NCBI GenBank assembly: GCA_944381095.1
Contig: CALWJW010000013.1
Location: forward strand, 1 to 33,745
From: an uncultured Clostridia bacterium
GTDB taxonomy: Bacteria > Bacillota > Clostridia > Oscillospirales > CAG-272
Reading direction: 5' to 3'
DNA length: 33,745 bases
Of this stretch, positions 8,809 through 16,781 are shown piece after piece. The notes under the pieces were generated by a model that searched no databases, was not told where the DNA came from, and saw only the letters and a list, made by a program, of their open reading frames with translations. Both the position numbers and the translations under genes were made by a program. Positions within the stretch are counted from its first letter, which is position 1, and each line of letters opens with the position of its first letter.

Positions 8809-9262
8809 TACTCCTTTTCATTTCTTCGTTTTCGGCTTCCGTTATCATATCTACTCTCACTTTGTGGCGTCCGCCCTCAAATTCTGTTTCCAGAAAAACG
8901 TCGGTTATTTCTTTTGCCAGTCCTTTTCCGGTGACAAGCGCCCCTATACAGAGCACGTTCGCGTCGTTATGCAGTCTTGTATACTTTGCGCTGTACGTTT
9001 CGTGACAAAGCGCCGCCCTTATTCCCCGGTATTTATTTGCCGCAATGCTCATTCCTATCCCGGTCGAACACAGGAGTATGCCTTTTTCCGCTTCTCCGCT
9101 CTGAACGCTCCTGCACACCTTTCCCGCATAAACCGGATAATGCACCGACGCCGTGCTGTCAGTTCCGTAATCGATAACTTCCTCTCCCTTTCCGGAAAGA
9201 TATTTTTTCAGCTCTTCTTTCAGATCATAAGCCCCATGGTCAGCTGCTATCGCTATCTTCAT
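8801..9262 (-). CDS. rpiB: Ribose-5-phosphate isomerase B
   Basis: Interconverts ribose 5-phosphate and ribulose 5-phosphate in the pentose phosphate pathway; some homologues act on allose or galactose 6-phosphate. The 153-residue protein has the family features: AADHGAYDLK at the N terminus (D8, H9), the catalytic cysteine in LLCSTGIGMSIAAN (C65) and LHND around H98. The start overlaps the tsaB stop by the four-base ATGA arrangement, and its own stop overlaps alaS, so this block is tightly coupled at translation. AAAGGAG lies upstream of the start. Confidence 0.95.
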   Translation of the reverse strand: MKIAIAADHGAYDLKEELKKYLSGKGEEVIDYGTDSTASVHYPVYAGKVCRSVQSGEAEKGILLCSTGIGMSIAANKYRGIRAALCHETYSAKYTRLHNDANVLCIGALVTGKGLAKEITDVFLETEFEGGRHKVRVDMITEAENEEMKRSND

Positions 9263-9996
9263 TTTACCGCTCCTTTTTCTTCAGCTTTCAGTTTTTCAAG
9301 TCTTTCTCTTTCCGCCTGGCAAGCCCTGAGATAAACAGGCGACAGTTTTTCCGCCGTAAACCCTGCTTTTTCCTCTTCTCCGGCTTCAACATATTTCATG
9401 AATGCCAGCTTTGCCGCGCTGTAAGCGCTGTGATATGCGGTAAGCTCTCCGCACCTGTGAATATTATCCCCGCTCAATGCACGGCAGGCAACATCAGCTC
9501 CGTCTCCCGGCAGATAAATGTCATCAGAACTGTATTTTTTCAGCTCCTCACTCAGCTCTGCCGCGGTTATCACTCTGTCTTCCGTAAGTCTTTTCAGACT
9601 GTCTCCTTTTTTTGCGAACAGTGCGTTATAAAGCTGACCTCTCCTTGCGTCCATGACCGGGCAGACTATACCGCATTTCACATCGGCAACATTGTAAGCC
9701 AGCGCCTCCGGCGCAGAGATCCCTATACACGGTGTGCTTCCTTTTACAGCCAGTCCCTTTGCGGTAGCTACGCCTATTCTCACGCCGGTAAAGGAACCCG
9801 GACCCACTACCGTCGCTATCAGACCTATATCATCAAGTCTTATTCCGGAACTTTTCAGAAGAAAATCTATCATCGGCAACAATGTTACGCTGTGCGTGTT
9901 CGGAGTATTGAGCACCGTCTGCGCTGTCAGCTTCTCGTTTTCCGTTATCGCTGCCGTTGCAGTTGCCGCCGTTGTATCAAACGAAAGTATCTTCAA
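9259..9996 (-). CDS. tsaB: tRNA threonylcarbamoyladenosine biosynthesis protein TsaB
   Basis: TsaB is the inactive TsaD paralogue that scaffolds the TsaB-TsaD-TsaE complex making t6A at position 37 of ANN-decoding tRNAs, including tRNA-Lys. The 245-residue protein begins MKILSFDTTAATATAAI and contains GPGSFTGVRIGVATAKGLA, the hallmark of the family, and PVMDARRGQLYNALF. The start is a TTG at 9994-9996 with AAAGGG upstream; no ATG lies nearby in frame. tsaE is 60 bases upstream and rpiB overlaps downstream. tsaD is not in the window. Confidence 0.95.
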   Translation of the reverse strand: MKILSFDTTAATATAAITENEKLTAQTVLNTPNTHSVTLLPMIDFLLKSSGIRLDDIGLIATVVGPGSFTGVRIGVATAKGLAVKGSTPCIGISAPEALAYNVADVKCGIVCPVMDARRGQLYNALFAKKGDSLKRLTEDRVITAAELSEELKKYSSDDIYLPGDGADVACRALSGDNIHRCGELTAYHSAYSAAKLAFMKYVEAGEEEKAGFTAEKLSPVYLRACQAERERLEKLKAEEKGAVK

Positions 9997-10056
9997 TTTG
10001 TTTTCCCTTTCACTTCTTTAAGTATTTCAGTCCGGTCCGGGCGTTGCCTTACCATT

Positions 10057-10500
10057 TCACGAATTTTCTCCGCTTCGTTCGATCGTTATCTTTCTTGTAC
10101 TGTCTCCTGTCTTTTCTATTGTCACCTTTATTGCGTTTTCCGGCAGTGCATACGGGATTTTCTCGCTCCACTCCACTGCTACTGTCGCTTCCGGATCTTC
10201 CGCAAAATCGTAAAACCCGGTAGAATAAAGGTCGTCTTCGTCGCTTATCCGGTATGCGTCTACGTGGTAGATAACGGTTTTGCCGTCTTTACGGTACTCA
10301 TTGACTATCGAGTATGACGGACTGCATACTTCCGCGTCCGGGCACAGGACCTTTCCCATTCCTCTCACAAACGCCGTTTTGCCGGCTCCCAGGTCACCGT
10401 AAAACGCCACAAAAGCACCTTTTTCCAGTTCACCGGCAAATTTTCTTCCGGCTTCCTCAGTTTCTTCGCAGGAGCTGGTCACAATTTCGGTCAAATTCAT
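10057..10500 (-). CDS. tsaE: tRNA threonylcarbamoyladenosine biosynthesis ATPase TsaE
   Basis: The ATPase of the t6A-forming complex. The 147-residue protein has the Walker A loop GDLGAGKT at residues 35-42, then SPSYSIVNEY and HVDAYRI, and VAVEWSEKI near the C terminus, all typical of TsaE (YdiB/YjeE). The start ATG at 10500 is preceded by AAGGCGG. It is the first gene of the tsaE-tsaB-rpiB-alaS-TSCPD operon and follows the promoter at 10546-10573. Having tsaE and tsaB adjacent is standard for Firmicutes. Confidence 0.96.
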   Translation of the reverse strand: MNLTEIVTSSCEETEEAGRKFAGELEKGAFVAFYGDLGAGKTAFVRGMGKVLCPDAEVCSPSYSIVNEYRKDGKTVIYHVDAYRISDEDDLYSTGFYDFAEDPEATVAVEWSEKIPYALPENAIKVTIEKTGDSTRKITIERSGENS

Positions 10501-10545
10501 AAAGCTACCGCCTTACTGAAAATCCTTTCTTTTTCTTAATTTTAC

Positions 10546-10573
10546 ATTATATCATACTTTTCCGAAAATTCAA
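10546..10573 (-). promoter_or_regulatory. Promoter of the tsaE operon
   Basis: Minus-strand TTGAAT (10568-10573), 16-base spacer, perfect TATAAT (10546-10551), about 45 bases before the tsaE ATG. It lies back to back with the tRNA-Arg promoter. A perfect inverted repeat covers the -35 element. Confidence 0.8.
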
Positions 10574-10591
10574 AGACTTTTTTTGAATTTT
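10565..10591. repeat. Ten-base inverted repeat over the tsaE -35
   Basis: AAAATTCAAA at 10565-10574 is mirrored by TTTGAATTTT at 10582-10591 with seven bases between. It spans the -35 box of the leftward promoter, so it could be an operator. The surrounding DNA is very AT-rich, so chance is a real alternative. Confidence 0.5.
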
Positions 10592-10633
10592 TTCATATTT
10601 TTATAATTTTTTGTAAAATCACCGGAATTTCTA

Positions 10634-10662
10634 TTTACTTTTTTCTGTACGGGTGCTATACT
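10634..10662 (+). promoter_or_regulatory. Promoter of tRNA-Arg
   Basis: TTTACT (10634-10639), 17-base spacer, TATACT (10657-10662). The predicted start falls about nine bases before the mature 5' end of tRNA-Arg. Confidence 0.75.
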
Positions 10663-10677
10663 GTATGAGAAGTTTAC

Positions 10678-10754
10678 CTGCCCGTAGCTCAGCTGGATAG
10701 AGCACAAGCCTCCGACGCTTGGTGTCAGCGGTTCAAATCCGCTCGGGCAGGCCA
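10678..10754 (+). tRNA. tRNA-Arg (anticodon CCG)
   Basis: A 77-base cloverleaf with encoded CCA. The acceptor stem CTGCCCG/CGGGCAG pairs fully, the D arm is GCTC/GAGC, the anticodon arm is CAAGC-CTCCGAC-GCTTG giving anticodon CCG (codon CGG), and the T arm is AGCGG-TTCAAAT-CCGCT. The discriminator is G73. It starts with C1-G72 rather than the more usual G1-C72. A run of T follows the CCA. It stands alone between divergent and convergent neighbours. Confidence 0.97.
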
Positions 10755-10817
10755 TTTTTGTTTTTATATTTTTGTTCCGAAATCCGGACTTCACAGTCAT
10801 TTGCCGTTATCTGCCGA

Positions 10818-10855
10818 AACAGCCGCCGCAGAAATCATACTCTGCGGCGGCTGTT
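10818..10855. terminator. 15-bp perfect GC-rich hairpin between tRNA-Arg and metY
   Basis: AACAGCCGCCGCAGA (10818-10832) and its exact complement (10841-10855) close an eight-base loop. It sits where rightward tRNA-Arg transcription meets leftward metY transcription, so a bidirectional terminator is the natural reading. Neither side has a proper T-run, which lowers confidence; T-rich DNA at 10755-10774 may itself end the tRNA transcript. Confidence 0.6.
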
Positions 10856-10981
10856 ATTGAATTGTTCTGTTTTATAAATTTATCCGGACTGTTTTTACCG
10901 AAATATTACACTTATTCTCATTATGCAAAATACTGCAAACATCCGGACTCATTCCGGGGCATACGTTTACCCTTTTTAAAC

Positions 10982-12253
10982 TCAGACCTTTTCAAGCGCC
11001 TGCCTTATATCCTCGATTATATCCTCTTTATCCTCGATTCCCACGGAAAATCTGATAAGATCGGGACCTACACCGCAGTTGACAAGCTGTTCGTCGGTAA
11101 GCTGTCTGTGAGTCGTCGAAGCCGGATGAAGGACGCATGTCCTTGCGTCGGCAACATGCGTTACGACCGCCGCAAGTTTAAGAGAGTCCATAAACTTTGT
11201 CGCCGCAGCTCTGCCGCCTTTTATTCCGAAGCATATCACTCCGCAGGTTCCGTTCGGCATATATTTCTTAGCAAGCTCATAGTATCTGCTCGACGGAAGC
11301 GAAGGATAATTTATCCATGTTATCTTTTCGTTACTTTCGAGGAATTTTGCCACTGCAAGGGCGTTTTCACAGTGACGGGGCACTCTCAGATGCAGCGTTT
11401 CAAGTCCGAGATTGAGCAGAAAAGCGTTCTGCGGAGACTGCATCGAACCGAGATCCCTCATCAGCTGGACCACGCATTTTGTTATATATGCGCTTTTGCC
11501 GAAGCTTTCGGTATACGTAATTCCGTGATACGAGTCGTCCGGCGTAGTGAGTCCCGGGAATTTTGCGGCGTTCGCTTGCCAGTCAAAATTACCGCTGTCA
11601 ACAACCACCCCTCCGAGAGCGCAGGCGTGTCCGTCCATATATTTTGTTGTTGAATGAACAACTATGTCGGCTCCGAACTCAAAAGGTCTGAGGTTTACCG
11701 GAGTTGGAAATGTGTTGTCCACGATCAGCGGCACTCCGTGTGAATGCGCCGCTTTTGCGAATTTTTCAATATCGAGCACTATCAGTGACGGATTTGAAAG
11801 AGTCTCGGCAAACACGGCTTTTGTGTTCGGGCGGAAACATTTTTCTATTTCGCTTTCATCGGCGTCAGGATGTACGAAGGTAAACTCTATCCCGAGTTTT
11901 TTCATTGTGACCGAAAACAGATTGAAAGTTCCGCCGTATATAGCCGAAGCCGCTATAACGTGATCGCCTGCCTCGCATATATTGAAGACCGAATAAAAGC
12001 TTGCCGCCTGTCCTGATGACGTCAGCATAGCTCCGACTCCTCCCTCAAGCTCTGCTATTTTTGCAGCTACGCTGTCGCAGGTCGGATTCTGAAGCCTGGT
12101 ATAGAAATATCCGCTTTCCTTTAAGTCGAACAGGTTTCCCATCTGCTCTGACGATTCATATTTGAACGTCGTGCTCTGAATTATCGGGAGAACTCTCGGT
12201 TCTCCGTTTTTTGGCGTATATCCCGCCTGTACGCATTTAGTTGAAAATTTCAT
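10982..12253 (-). CDS. metY: O-acetylhomoserine sulfhydrylase (PLP-dependent)
   Basis: Makes homocysteine from O-acetylhomoserine and sulfide, a direct-sulfhydrylation route to methionine. The 423-residue protein belongs to the Cys/Met metabolism PLP family: YTRLQNPTCD near residues 51-60, SSGQAA near 79-84, and the PLP-binding lysine in HSTTKYMDGHA (K204). The length and the long C-terminal part match MetY rather than the shorter cystathionine enzymes (about 380). The start has AAAGGATATT upstream. It follows glnS by 18 bases, so it is probably the last gene of gltX-glnS-metY. No SAM or T-box leader lies directly in front. Confidence 0.93.
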   Translation of the reverse strand: MKFSTKCVQAGYTPKNGEPRVLPIIQSTTFKYESSEQMGNLFDLKESGYFYTRLQNPTCDSVAAKIAELEGGVGAMLTSSGQAASFYSVFNICEAGDHVIAASAIYGGTFNLFSVTMKKLGIEFTFVHPDADESEIEKCFRPNTKAVFAETLSNPSLIVLDIEKFAKAAHSHGVPLIVDNTFPTPVNLRPFEFGADIVVHSTTKYMDGHACALGGVVVDSGNFDWQANAAKFPGLTTPDDSYHGITYTESFGKSAYITKCVVQLMRDLGSMQSPQNAFLLNLGLETLHLRVPRHCENALAVAKFLESNEKITWINYPSLPSSRYYELAKKYMPNGTCGVICFGIKGGRAAATKFMDSLKLAAVVTHVADARTCVLHPASTTHRQLTDEQLVNCGVGPDLIRFSVGIEDKEDIIEDIRQALEKV

Positions 12254-12271
12254 CTCTTTAATATCCTTTCA

Positions 12272-13927
12272 TCAGTGTTTCAGACCTGAACCGTCCCGGA
12301 GCGTCACTATACGGTTGAAAGTTTTATCGTATTTGCTGTCTTTGCAGAAATATCCCGTCCTTACAAACTGGAATCTTTCTCCCGCCCCGGCTTCCGCCGC
12401 GCATTTTTCCACCATACAGTCGCTTAGCGTGATTACCGATTCCGGGTTAAGATAATCGTCATAAGTCTTACCCTCCGGTATATCGGCTGTATTTTCGATG
12501 GTGAACAGCTTGTCATACAGCTTTACCGTGCATTTTTCCGCATCGTCCGCGCTGAGCCAGTGTATCGTTCCCTTTACTTTTCTTCCGTCCGCCGGACTGC
12601 CGTTACCGGTATCAAGATCTGCCGTGCATCGCAGTTCCGTCACGTTTCCGTCTTCATCCTTTATTATTTCGTCACAGCGCACTATATATGCGCTCATCAG
12701 TCTGACTTCACCTCCGGGCTTTAATCTGAAAAACTTCGGCACCGGATCCTCCATAAAGTCATCTCTGTCCACATATATCTCACGCGAAAACGTCACCTTC
12801 CTCGTTCCGGATTCCGGATCGGACGGGTTATTTGTCATTTCAAAATATTCTTTCCTGCCCTCCGGATAGTTGGTTACGGTAACTTTCAGCGGTTTCAGTA
12901 TCGCTATTCTTCTCTCCGCCGTAACGTTCAGTTCGTCGCGCAGACAGGCTTCAAGCTGTTCTGTCGCAACAAGACTGTTTGCTTTTGAAACACCGGTACG
13001 TCTGATAAATTCAAATATCGACTCAGGGGTATATCCTTTTCTTCTGAGTCCGCATATAGTCGGCATTCTCGGGTCGTCCCAGCCGTCGACAAGTCCCGTC
13101 TCAACCAGTTTTCTCAGATACCTTTTGCTCATCACGGTATAACTGACATTCAGTCTTGCAAATTCCCTCTGCACCGGCTTTTTTTCAAAGCCTATGTTGT
13201 TTATCACCCAGTCGTACAGCACTCTGTGGTTTTCAAATTCGAGAGAACAGAGCGAATAAGTTATTCTCTCAATGGCGTCCTGTATGGGGTGGGCAAAATC
13301 GTACAGCGGATAAATGCACCACTTGTCTCCCTGTCTGTGGTGACTTGCGTGAAGTATACGGTATATCGCCGGATCACGCATATTCATATTCGGAGAGCTC
13401 ATGTCTATCTTTGCACGCAACGTCTTGGCGCCGTCGGAAAACTCACCGTTTTTCATTCTTTCGAAAAGGTCAAGATTCTCTTCGACGCTTCTGTTCCGGT
13501 AAGGACTGTCTTTTCCCGGTTCGGTCAGCGTACCCCTGTATTCCCTCATCTCGTCGGCACTCAGGTCACAGACGTATGCCTTGCCGTCTTTTATTAACTT
13601 CACCGCATATTCGTAACATTTGTCAAAATAATCGGAGCCGTAATATACTCCGCCGTTCGGCTCCGCTCCCAGCCACAAAAGATCCTCATATATCGAATCG
13701 ACATATTCAGTGTCTTCTTTCGACGGATTGGTGTCGTCGTAACGGAGATTGAAAAGCCCTCCGTATTTCTTTGCCGTCGTATAATTTATCCAGATTGCCT
13801 TTGCAGAGCCTATATGCAGATAGCCGTTCGGCTCCGGCGGGAATCTCGTGTGCACTCCTTTATTAAGTCCGGCTTCTATCTCGCTGTCAATAAAATCGTG
13901 TATAAAGTTGGAACTTATCTCTTCCAT
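12272..13927 (-). CDS. glnS: Glutaminyl-tRNA synthetase
   Basis: Charges tRNA-Gln directly with glutamine. This 551-residue class I enzyme has the HIGH-type motif in PEPNGYLHIGSAKA (residues 38-41) and the KMSKS-type motif in VMSKRYL (about 265-269), followed by the C-terminal beta-barrel anticodon-binding domain. GRxxRNRSVEEN-like and DPAIYRILHASHHRQGDKW segments are GlnRS-specific. Many Firmicutes lack GlnRS and use the Glu-tRNA-Gln amidotransferase instead; some Clostridia have it. The start has GGAGGAGATA upstream. gltX lies 113 bases upstream and metY 18 downstream. Confidence 0.96.
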   Translation of the reverse strand: MEEISSNFIHDFIDSEIEAGLNKGVHTRFPPEPNGYLHIGSAKAIWINYTTAKKYGGLFNLRYDDTNPSKEDTEYVDSIYEDLLWLGAEPNGGVYYGSDYFDKCYEYAVKLIKDGKAYVCDLSADEMREYRGTLTEPGKDSPYRNRSVEENLDLFERMKNGEFSDGAKTLRAKIDMSSPNMNMRDPAIYRILHASHHRQGDKWCIYPLYDFAHPIQDAIERITYSLCSLEFENHRVLYDWVINNIGFEKKPVQREFARLNVSYTVMSKRYLRKLVETGLVDGWDDPRMPTICGLRRKGYTPESIFEFIRRTGVSKANSLVATEQLEACLRDELNVTAERRIAILKPLKVTVTNYPEGRKEYFEMTNNPSDPESGTRKVTFSREIYVDRDDFMEDPVPKFFRLKPGGEVRLMSAYIVRCDEIIKDEDGNVTELRCTADLDTGNGSPADGRKVKGTIHWLSADDAEKCTVKLYDKLFTIENTADIPEGKTYDDYLNPESVITLSDCMVEKCAAEAGAGERFQFVRTGYFCKDSKYDKTFNRIVTLRDGSGLKH

Positions 13928-14040
13928 TATCTCCTCCGACCAAATCAGGTCTTTTCGAATTGTTCAGGGGCGTCCTTTGCTCACCTGCACCGTTCACCCC
14001 TTTTATTTTGTATCCGGAACTGATATTCCGCAAACTCATG

Positions 14041-15744
14041 TCAGATACTCTCGGCGTATGCCGTAAGTCTTGCTCTTACCCGTTCCTTGCCGAGCACCCG
14101 CATCACCTCATACATATCGGGACTGCTTGACCTTCCGGTTACCGCAAGCCGGATGATCCCGGATACGTCAGCCACACTGCCCTTGTACTTTTCAGGCTCA
14201 GCTTTGTACACTTTCATATCGGAAATGTATCCGAGCTTCTCTCCTGTCTGCTTTATCTTGTCAAACCACGTCTGCTGATCGTCTCCGGAATCATAAATCT
14301 CCGCAAATTCCGTGAGTATCCGCTTTGCGTCTTCTTTATCGGTGTTTTCCGGTAACTGTTCGGTTATCACGAACAGCCCGTCATAGTAAAATCCCATGTA
14401 CGCTTTGCACTCGCTCCATATTCCGAAGTCTTTTCTCGGCTTCTTTCCGCCTCTGCCTATTGACAGCGCTCTGAGCGTATAGTCGGGATCCTTTTCAAGT
14501 ACCGAAGCAAAATCCGGATCGTACTCCTCTGCCCATTCCGTCAACCCGCGGTAGATTTCATCCGCAGTATACCTTGCCAGCACATTTTTGGAGACATCGT
14601 CAAGCTTTGCAAAATCAAAGAGACATCCTGAACTGCTCATCTTATTTATCGAGAACGGAAAATCAGTGTATTTTTTGTCGGGGTTTGCTCTGTGCCACTC
14701 TTCATAGTTTGAATTCAGAAGCGTCATGACATACTCGCTTACGCACTCGGGAGCGTAACCCATTTTCTTATAGTCGTTCATATTGGCGCCCTTGTCTCTT
14801 TTGGAAAGCTTCTTTTTCGCTCCGCCCTCCAGCTTCATTATCTGGGCTATATGCATATACTTCGGTACCTTGAATCCGAGATATCTGAACAGTTGAAGAT
14901 GCTTCGGCAGCGAAGGCAGCCACTCCTCACCTCTTATGACGTGCGTCGTTCCCATCAGTCTGTCGTCGACTGCGTGCGCAAAGTGGTAGGTAGGTATCCC
15001 GTCGCTTTTCAGAAGCACAAAATCCTCGTCGTTTTCCGGTACGGTCAGTTTTCCTTTTACAAGGTCGGTGAACGGATGCTTTTCGTTCGGATTACCGTCG
15101 CTTCTTATTCTCAGGACAAATTTTTCACCCTTTGCAAGGCTTTCTCTTACTTCGTCAAGCGTGAATTTTCTTTGCCCGAGCATTTTTTCTCTCATTGCTT
15201 CCGGATCGGTGTGTCTGTCCTTTTCCTTGACAACCGTTTTCATATCCTGTTTACTCAGCTCTTCAAGCTCCTCGTCAGTGCTGAAACACGGATAAGCCTT
15301 ACCTTCCGTCACCAGCTGCTTTGCAAAAACATGGTATATATCCTTACGTCCGCTCTGATAGTACGGTCCGTAATCGCCTTTTTCTCCGTCCGCGGTTGCT
15401 CCCTCGTCGAATTTTATACCGTAGTAAGCAAGCGTTTCCATGAGACTTGCGGCGGCTCCTTTGACTTCTCTTTTGGCGTCTGTATCCTCTATTCTGAGAA
15501 TGAATACCCCGCCGCTTTGGTGAGCAAGTCTCTCTCCGACCATCGACGGGAAAAGCCCTCCGAAATGAAGAAAACCTGTCGGACTCGGAGCAAACCTCGT
15601 TACCTTTGCTCCTTCCGGAAGCTTTCTTTCCGGGTAGCGTGCAAACATATCTGCCGGCGTTTCCCTGACGTCCGGAAAAAGTAAAGCGGCAAGCTCTTCG
15701 CATTGTCCTCGGTCTTCAAAATCGAAATATTTTGTGCAGTCCAT
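14041..15744 (-). CDS. gltX: Glutamyl-tRNA synthetase with N-terminal extension
   Basis: Charges tRNA-Glu. The HIGH-type motif appears as FLHFGGL (residues 60-63), later than usual because about 45 residues precede the normal N terminus (VTRFAPSPTG). The KMSKS-type motif is KKKLSKRDKGAN (about 312-316). The C-terminal helical anticodon-binding region brings it to 567 residues, longer than the usual 470-500. The start ATG at 15742-15744 has GGAGGA six bases upstream; the frame extends to 15918 but that part has no ribosome binding site. The extension has been seen in Clostridia as I recall it. Because glnS is adjacent, this enzyme need not misacylate tRNA-Gln. Confidence 0.94.
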   Translation of the reverse strand: MDCTKYFDFEDRGQCEELAALLFPDVRETPADMFARYPERKLPEGAKVTRFAPSPTGFLHFGGLFPSMVGERLAHQSGGVFILRIEDTDAKREVKGAAASLMETLAYYGIKFDEGATADGEKGDYGPYYQSGRKDIYHVFAKQLVTEGKAYPCFSTDEELEELSKQDMKTVVKEKDRHTDPEAMREKMLGQRKFTLDEVRESLAKGEKFVLRIRSDGNPNEKHPFTDLVKGKLTVPENDEDFVLLKSDGIPTYHFAHAVDDRLMGTTHVIRGEEWLPSLPKHLQLFRYLGFKVPKYMHIAQIMKLEGGAKKKLSKRDKGANMNDYKKMGYAPECVSEYVMTLLNSNYEEWHRANPDKKYTDFPFSINKMSSSGCLFDFAKLDDVSKNVLARYTADEIYRGLTEWAEEYDPDFASVLEKDPDYTLRALSIGRGGKKPRKDFGIWSECKAYMGFYYDGLFVITEQLPENTDKEDAKRILTEFAEIYDSGDDQQTWFDKIKQTGEKLGYISDMKVYKAEPEKYKGSVADVSGIIRLAVTGRSSSPDMYEVMRVLGKERVRARLTAYAESI

Positions 15745-15778
15745 TTTATTCCTCCGTTGTGAACTTCCTTTTTTCATC

Positions 15779-15800
15779 TCTCTGACGCATCTCTGACGCA
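15779..15800. repeat. Two tandem 11-base repeats ahead of gltX
   Basis: TCTCTGACGCA occurs twice back to back, and a related TTCTGACGA follows at about 15809-15817. They lie 35 to 75 bases before the gltX start, in its likely leader or promoter region. Too few copies to call more than a possible regulator site or replication slip. Confidence 0.45.
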
Positions 15801-16012
15801 AAACCGGATTTCTGACGACCGTCGACCTTATCTGAACGGTCATCTGTTTTACGGCAGAAACGAGGATACCGGAGCGTCTGTGACAAAGACGTTCAGACAG
15901 TCCCGTATCCTTATACACGTTTTTAAGGCAAACCTTACACCGTTTTTATCGGCTACCCCGAACTTTTCTCCGACTCTGTCGGTGAGCCTCTCCTTTTCAA
16001 ATCCGGCTTTAA

Positions 16013-16669
16013 TCAGTTTTCCCCGGTCAGCGCAAGCCGTACTTCCTCCGGGCTTCCGAATATATAACTTGCCCCGCTTCTGCGGAGCTGCTCCTCTGAA
16101 CCGAATCCGTAGGTAACTCCGGCAGCAGTTATCTTATTTTCAACGGCACCCGCAATATCGAAAACCGTGTCTCCTATCATCAGGGTTTCCTTTTTGCCGC
16201 AGTTCTCTTTTTCAATTATCTTGGCTATAATGTCCTTTTTTTCGACAAATTTACCGTCCATGCTGCTGCCGCAGATATAGTCGAAATACTCAACTATACC
16301 GAAATGCTCAGCTATCCTTACCGCAAACTTTTCCGGTTTTGACGTTGCCATGTAGATTTTTATCCCGCGCTCACTCAGAGCCGCAAGCATTTCCCTTACA
16401 CCCGGATACAGAACATTTTCGTAAATGCCTTTATCAGCATAGTATTCGCGGTAATGCCCGACCGCCTCTCTTGCCTGTTTTTCGTCAAGACCGAAATATT
16501 TCATATAAGAATCTGCAAGAGGCGGACCTATAAAAGGTCTCAGTTCTTCCCTTGACGGCACCCTCTTATCGGGATAGTATTTCATTGAGTGTATAATCGA
16601 ATTCGTTATCCCGTAGTACGGATCTGTAAGCGTACCGTCGAGATCAAACATCACATAACCGAAATACAT
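16013..16669 (-). CDS. HAD-family phosphatase, phosphoglycolate phosphatase-like
   Basis: A 218-residue HAD hydrolase of the Gph/PpaX type. Motif I is FDLDGTLTD (nucleophile D9, acid D11), motif II/III is in MATSKPEKF, and motif IV is GDTVFDIAGA. The alpha-helical cap between residues 15 and 85 is that of subclass IA. Likely substrates are small phosphate esters such as phosphoglycolate or pyrophosphate, but the sequence does not decide this. The start has AAAGGAAT eight bases upstream. The 268 bases between it and gltX hold no gene I can support; a 57-codon open frame continues just past its stop in another frame but lacks a start. Confidence 0.88.
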   Translation of the reverse strand: MYFGYVMFDLDGTLTDPYYGITNSIIHSMKYYPDKRVPSREELRPFIGPPLADSYMKYFGLDEKQAREAVGHYREYYADKGIYENVLYPGVREMLAALSERGIKIYMATSKPEKFAVRIAEHFGIVEYFDYICGSSMDGKFVEKKDIIAKIIEKENCGKKETLMIGDTVFDIAGAVENKITAAGVTYGFGSEEQLRRSGASYIFGSPEEVRLALTGEN

Positions 16670-16781
16670 ATTTTATTCCTTTCAGAATTCAGGCTTTTAC
16701 CGGACTGTTACTGAACCGGCATTCATTTGCAAAATTTGTGCTCCGGACTCTGTGAGGCGGAAATCATATGGCTTATCTGCC

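Noticed and set aside
9430-10317. Long plus-strand open frame (295 codons) opposite tsaB and tsaE
   Set aside because: Antisense shadow of two secure genes, Cys/Arg/Phe-rich composition, no ribosome binding site.
10772-11653. Plus-strand open frame (293 codons) opposite metY
   Set aside because: Antisense to a secure gene with basic, His/Cys-rich composition and passing through the 15-bp hairpin.
13928-16012. T-box leader ahead of gltX-glnS or alaS
   Set aside because: No AGGGTGG-type T-box sequence or specifier stem could be found on the coding strand.
15830-16017. Minus-strand 57-codon frame directly after the HAD gene, protein-like composition
   Set aside because: No start codon or ribosome binding site, and no recognisable family; could be a chance frame. 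A frameshift extension of the HAD gene is unlikely because that protein already has full length.
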